DNA of 64,000 nt from Megalobrama amblycephala (lineage: Eukaryota > Chordata > Actinopteri > Cypriniformes > Xenocyprididae), in the NCBI RefSeq assembly GCF_018812025.1, contig NC_063045.1:52106079-52170078 (forward strand), in the 5' to 3' direction. Within the stretch, counting starts at the first letter, position 1, and each line of letters begins with the position of its first letter. Positions 60,500-64,000 of the stretch are shown here, piece after piece. The translations under genes were made by a program, and so were the position numbers. A model generated the notes under the pieces. That model was not told the DNA's origin and ran no database searches. It saw only the letters and a list, made by a program, of their open reading frames with translations.

Positions 60500-62216
60500 A
60501 AAAAAAAATTTGCTAAAATAAGTTGAAATATATCTAAATTAAAGCTAAATAGAAATAATAAAAAAACCACAAACAATTACTAAAATAACACTCCGCTGAT
60601 CATATTTAGTATAGGGTATAAAAAAGGATTTTTTAATGAATTAATAATTAATTAAATAATTAAATTAATTATTTGCCTTTCCTGTATTCCATCAGTGATT
60701 CCTTAGTCAATTAAAGTACATTTGTGCAATACACATTGTACAGAATAATGCAGTAAATAAACATACTTTTTATGCCTTTCCTTCCTTGTGCAGTAATTGA
60801 AGGCACTGTAACCATTCAAACACTGGAATCAATAACAGAAGAAGCAGCAAAGACAGAGAGAGAGCGAGAGAGAGAAATAAGAGAGAGTTTTGCCTTACAG
60901 GGCAGTATTACACAGCTAATCTCATTGGGATTCACTTGGAGTCCAAAGTGAATGTCAGAAGAAATATGTCATGCTGTAGGAACAGCAAAAAAAGATAATG
61001 CACATGGTGGAGGAAACCTATTGATCTGGACCTATTTGAGAGCAAGTCTGTTGCTAGAATAAGAACTTACATTGAAAATCAAACTTAGCAATTGCACTAA
61101 TTGTTTTCAGTGCTGGTGGATTAAATAGAAGGAATCAGTTTTGATTAATTCAAATACACTGTCTATGTTTGGTAGCGTCAGGCGCTGTGTTGACATCTGA
61201 CAGGTCTAGACTACATTAAAATAATCAGGATGTTGTTTTTAGATCCAAGTACAAAGCAAAACAGCTTTACATGCTTCTGTTAAACACCACATTACTCCAA
61301 TGTGCCAAGCCTACCCATGATGCACTGCTCTGGCGCCCCACCACACAATTCTCTAGTGCCAGCATATCACCATAGTGACGGCTGTTCACAAAAGCTCCAT
61401 GCCTGGGGAGAAGAAGAGGCATCGACCTCACTGTATGCTCAAATATACAGATGACTTTTGATGTCAACAGTTAATTTAATGTGTGAGCTCATTTAAATAA
61501 ATATTGTGATTTTTCCATTAAATTAATTCTGTTAGATTAATAAGAAGATAAGTAGGTGTAAAACAACATTGTAGAACAGTGTTGATGTCATTTATCAAAT
61601 GAATGATTTGACAGCTGGTACCAAGCACTGATTTACAATAAGCACACTAAGCTCATTGTTGGCAGTCCAATTGTATGTGAGTAAAACCTTCTCTCTCTGT
61701 CTTCATGTCTTTCTCATTCAGTCTCATTTTATATGTGTGTGTGTTGCTTTATCTTATGCTGTATAAACTCTGACTCCTCCCCCTTCTTCTTTCATGTTTG
61801 TCCTGTGAGTGTTTGCTGCCTGTGGCCTTGGACTTCTATAAGCTGCCTTTGTACTGCCTTTTCTAGCATTCTGACTGGACTTCATTTGTCTTATGTAACA
61901 ACTTTCACTTCTTTCTTTTCGCTCCCCTGTGCTCTCAACAGGGATAGAAGGGAGGCCTCACTTTAAATCAAAACACTAGACACAATATTATAGTCAAACT
62001 CTCAATGCATGTATCTAAAAGGTCAAAACAACAATGACATTTCTAACACATCTCAAATTATGTATGTTTAATAATAGCCAGAGTTGTTGTTGTTTGTTGT
62101 TTTGTTAATTGAAATAAATCTGAAATCAAATAAAATATAAATATTAGATAAAAAACGTAAGTGTAAAAGAGAAATGTTGCCTTAACTATAATTAAAATAA
62201 GCTTAAGTACTAAAAC

Positions 62217-63180
62217 TTAAAGGTGCCGTAGAATGTCTTTTTAAAAGATGTAATATAAGTCTAAGGTGTCCCCTGAATGTGCCTGTGAGGTTTCAGCTCA
62301 AAATACCCCATAGATTTTTTTTTAGTAATTTTTTAACTGCCTATTTTGGGGCATCATTAAATATGAGCCGATTTAGGCTGCGGCCCCTTTAAATGCTCAC
62401 ACTCCCCGCCCACGGAGCTCGCACTTGCCTTTAACAGCATAAACAAAGTTCACACAGCTAATATAACCCTCAAAATGGATCTTTACAAAGTGTTCGTCAT
62501 GCATGCTGCATGCATACATCGGATTATGTGAGTATTGTATTTATTTGGATGTTTACATTTGATTCTGAATGAATTTGAGGCTGTGCTCCGTGGCTAATGG
62601 CTAATGCTACACTGTTGAAGAGATTTATAAAGAATGAAGTTGTGTTTATGAATTATACAGACTGCAAGTGTTTAATAATGAAAATAACGACAGTCTTGTC
62701 TCCGTGAATACAGTAAGAAACGATGGTAACTTTAACCACATTTAACAGTACATTAGCAACATGCTAACAAAACATTTAGAAAGACAATTTACAAATATCA
62801 CTAAAAATATCATGATATCATGGATCATGTCAGTTATTATTGCTCCATCTGCCATTTTTCGCTATTGTTCTTGCTTGCTTACTAGTCTGATGATTCAGCT
62901 GTGTACAGATCCAGACGTTAATACTGGCTGCCCTTGTCTAATGCTTGAACATGAGCTGGCATATGCAAATATTGGGGGCGTACACCCCGACTGTTACGTA
63001 ACAGTCGGTGTTGTGTTGAGATTCGCCTGTTCTTCGGATGTCTTTTAAACAAATGAGATTTATATAAGGAGGAGGAAACAATGGTGTTTGAGACTCACTG
63101 TATGTCATTTCCATGTACTGAACTCTTGTTATTTAACTATGCCAAGATAAATTCAATTTTTAATTCTAGGGCACCTTTAA
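62217..63180 (+). mobile_element. TTAA-flanked (piggyBac-like) non-autonomous element, full length
   Basis: TTAA at 62217-62220 and 63177-63180 encloses 956 bp. Ends AGGTGCCGTAGAAT and ATTCTAGGGCACCT are complementary apart from one mismatch and one inserted base. No transposase ORF. A partial inverted relative lies at 23127-23777. Confidence 0.82.
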
Positions 63181-63319
63181 ACTAAAAATTAAAATTGAAA
63201 ATATAAAAATAAAAGCTAATTCAAAAATTTTAAGAAATACTATAATAGTATATAAATAATACTAAAATAACACTGTTAATAAAATTCTGTTGTAGAAATT
63301 ACTTTTTATTTTTTTATTA

Positions 63320-64000
63320 GGTTCACCAAGGCTCGCCCCAATCAGCCTGACGGGGGCGCTACAGTGGTCAAAAGTATGAAATGGCTCATTACTCCTGAAC
63401 CGTTAGGCCTAGGCTCAAGTGTCTTATGTCATTGGAATCCTTGGCTCAAAGCAGACAAGGATTCACTCATTGAAATTTTCGGGTATTTTGGATTTTTTTG
63501 AAAAACCTACTTTTGCAAACTAGTCCAAGTTTTTGACCCAATCAGAACCAAACCAGTGCAGCAAGATTCTCTGAAGTCTGATTGTCAATAGTTATCAAAA
63601 AAAAGTTGAAATTTCAATTCACAATCCCTAAGGTCCGCCAAAACGTTCGAGCCACTTTTACTAAAATGGCTATAACTCGTGAAGGGAATGAGATATTTTC
63701 ACCATACTCAGCACACCTATGTAAGAACTTATTCTGTGGTCGTGTGAAAAAGGACGCGAAGACTGGCCACTTGGTGGCGCTATAACAGTAAAAAAAAACA
63801 TGAACACAGTTATAACTACTTCACCGTTAGTCCAATCGACCTGAAACTTGGCATGCAATGTCTTCATCCGAGGGGCCATGACTCTCTATGTGGACATTGA
63901 CGCATCTTGAAAAACATGTCCGCCATCGGCCACTGAATTTTGAGCGGCTGTCAGGCAAGGCTATCAAACAACGCCTTTCTGTTTTTCACATGCGTAAAAC
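63320..64000. repeat. start of a large interspersed repeat (GGTGGCGCTATAACAG type)
   Basis: Contains GGTGGCGCTATAACAG and TCGACCTGAAACTTGGCATG, similar in style to the unit at 10425-11445 (AGGTGGCGCTTTGACTGTAA). Cut by the window end. Confidence 0.5.

Noticed and set aside
61267..61467. 66-codon minus-strand open frame as an exon
   Set aside because: Flanking splice signals and homology not recognised; strand opposite to map6.

Overview
The window looks like nuclear DNA from a ray-finned fish, most likely a cyprinid (carp or zebrafish relative). The signs are short coding exons bounded by GT/AG splice sites, long AT-rich introns, many microsatellites, and a dense load of small DNA transposons and MITEs typical of cyprinids. 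A tRNA-derived SINE and an L2-type LINE remnant are also present. The species is not determined. No bacterial, viral or CRISPR content was seen.

Layout. (1) About 1-32250, minus strand: the 5' half of uvrag (Beclin-1/VPS34 complex II subunit, autophagy and endosome traffic). Seven coding exons encode residues 1-230, the C2 domain and the start of the coiled coil; the rest lies left of base 1. Intron 6 alone is 15.2 kb. (2) 33650-43240, minus strand: complete dgat2 (diacylglycerol O-acyltransferase 2), 8 coding exons, 361 residues. (3) 46745-53410, minus strand: complete mogat2 (2-acylglycerol O-acyltransferase 2), 6 coding exons, 335 residues. (4) From about 54775, plus strand: first coding exon of map6 (microtubule-associated protein 6/STOP), 237 residues, in a GC-rich promoter block. 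Its first intron fills the rest of the window.

The order map6 - mogat2 - dgat2 - uvrag matches what I recall of human 11q13.5, so this is a conserved vertebrate neighbourhood. dgat2 and mogat2 are tandem paralogues. They share three exon lengths exactly (205, 175 and 155 nt) and their intron phases, but mogat2 lacks one intron. Together they cover two steps of triacylglycerol synthesis at the ER: monoacylglycerol to diacylglycerol (mogat2), then to triacylglycerol (dgat2).

Outside exons, the clearest structures are transposons. They include a 1.16-kb hAT-like element with a perfect 8-bp target duplication (19298-20470), a 0.96-kb TTAA-flanked element (62217-63180) with a second inverted partial copy (23127-23777), and several palindromic TTAA-flanked MITEs. 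Two of those MITEs share one TTAA (24622-25753). A tandem array is split by a transposon-like insertion (37030-38230). There is also a nested block in the map6 intron (58735-59910). A CpG-dense patch and several repeat-free stretches in uvrag intron 6 are candidate conserved regulatory DNA. No clearly new biological system was found. Exon calls come from reading splice sites and codons and comparing with protein families from memory; no database search was run.
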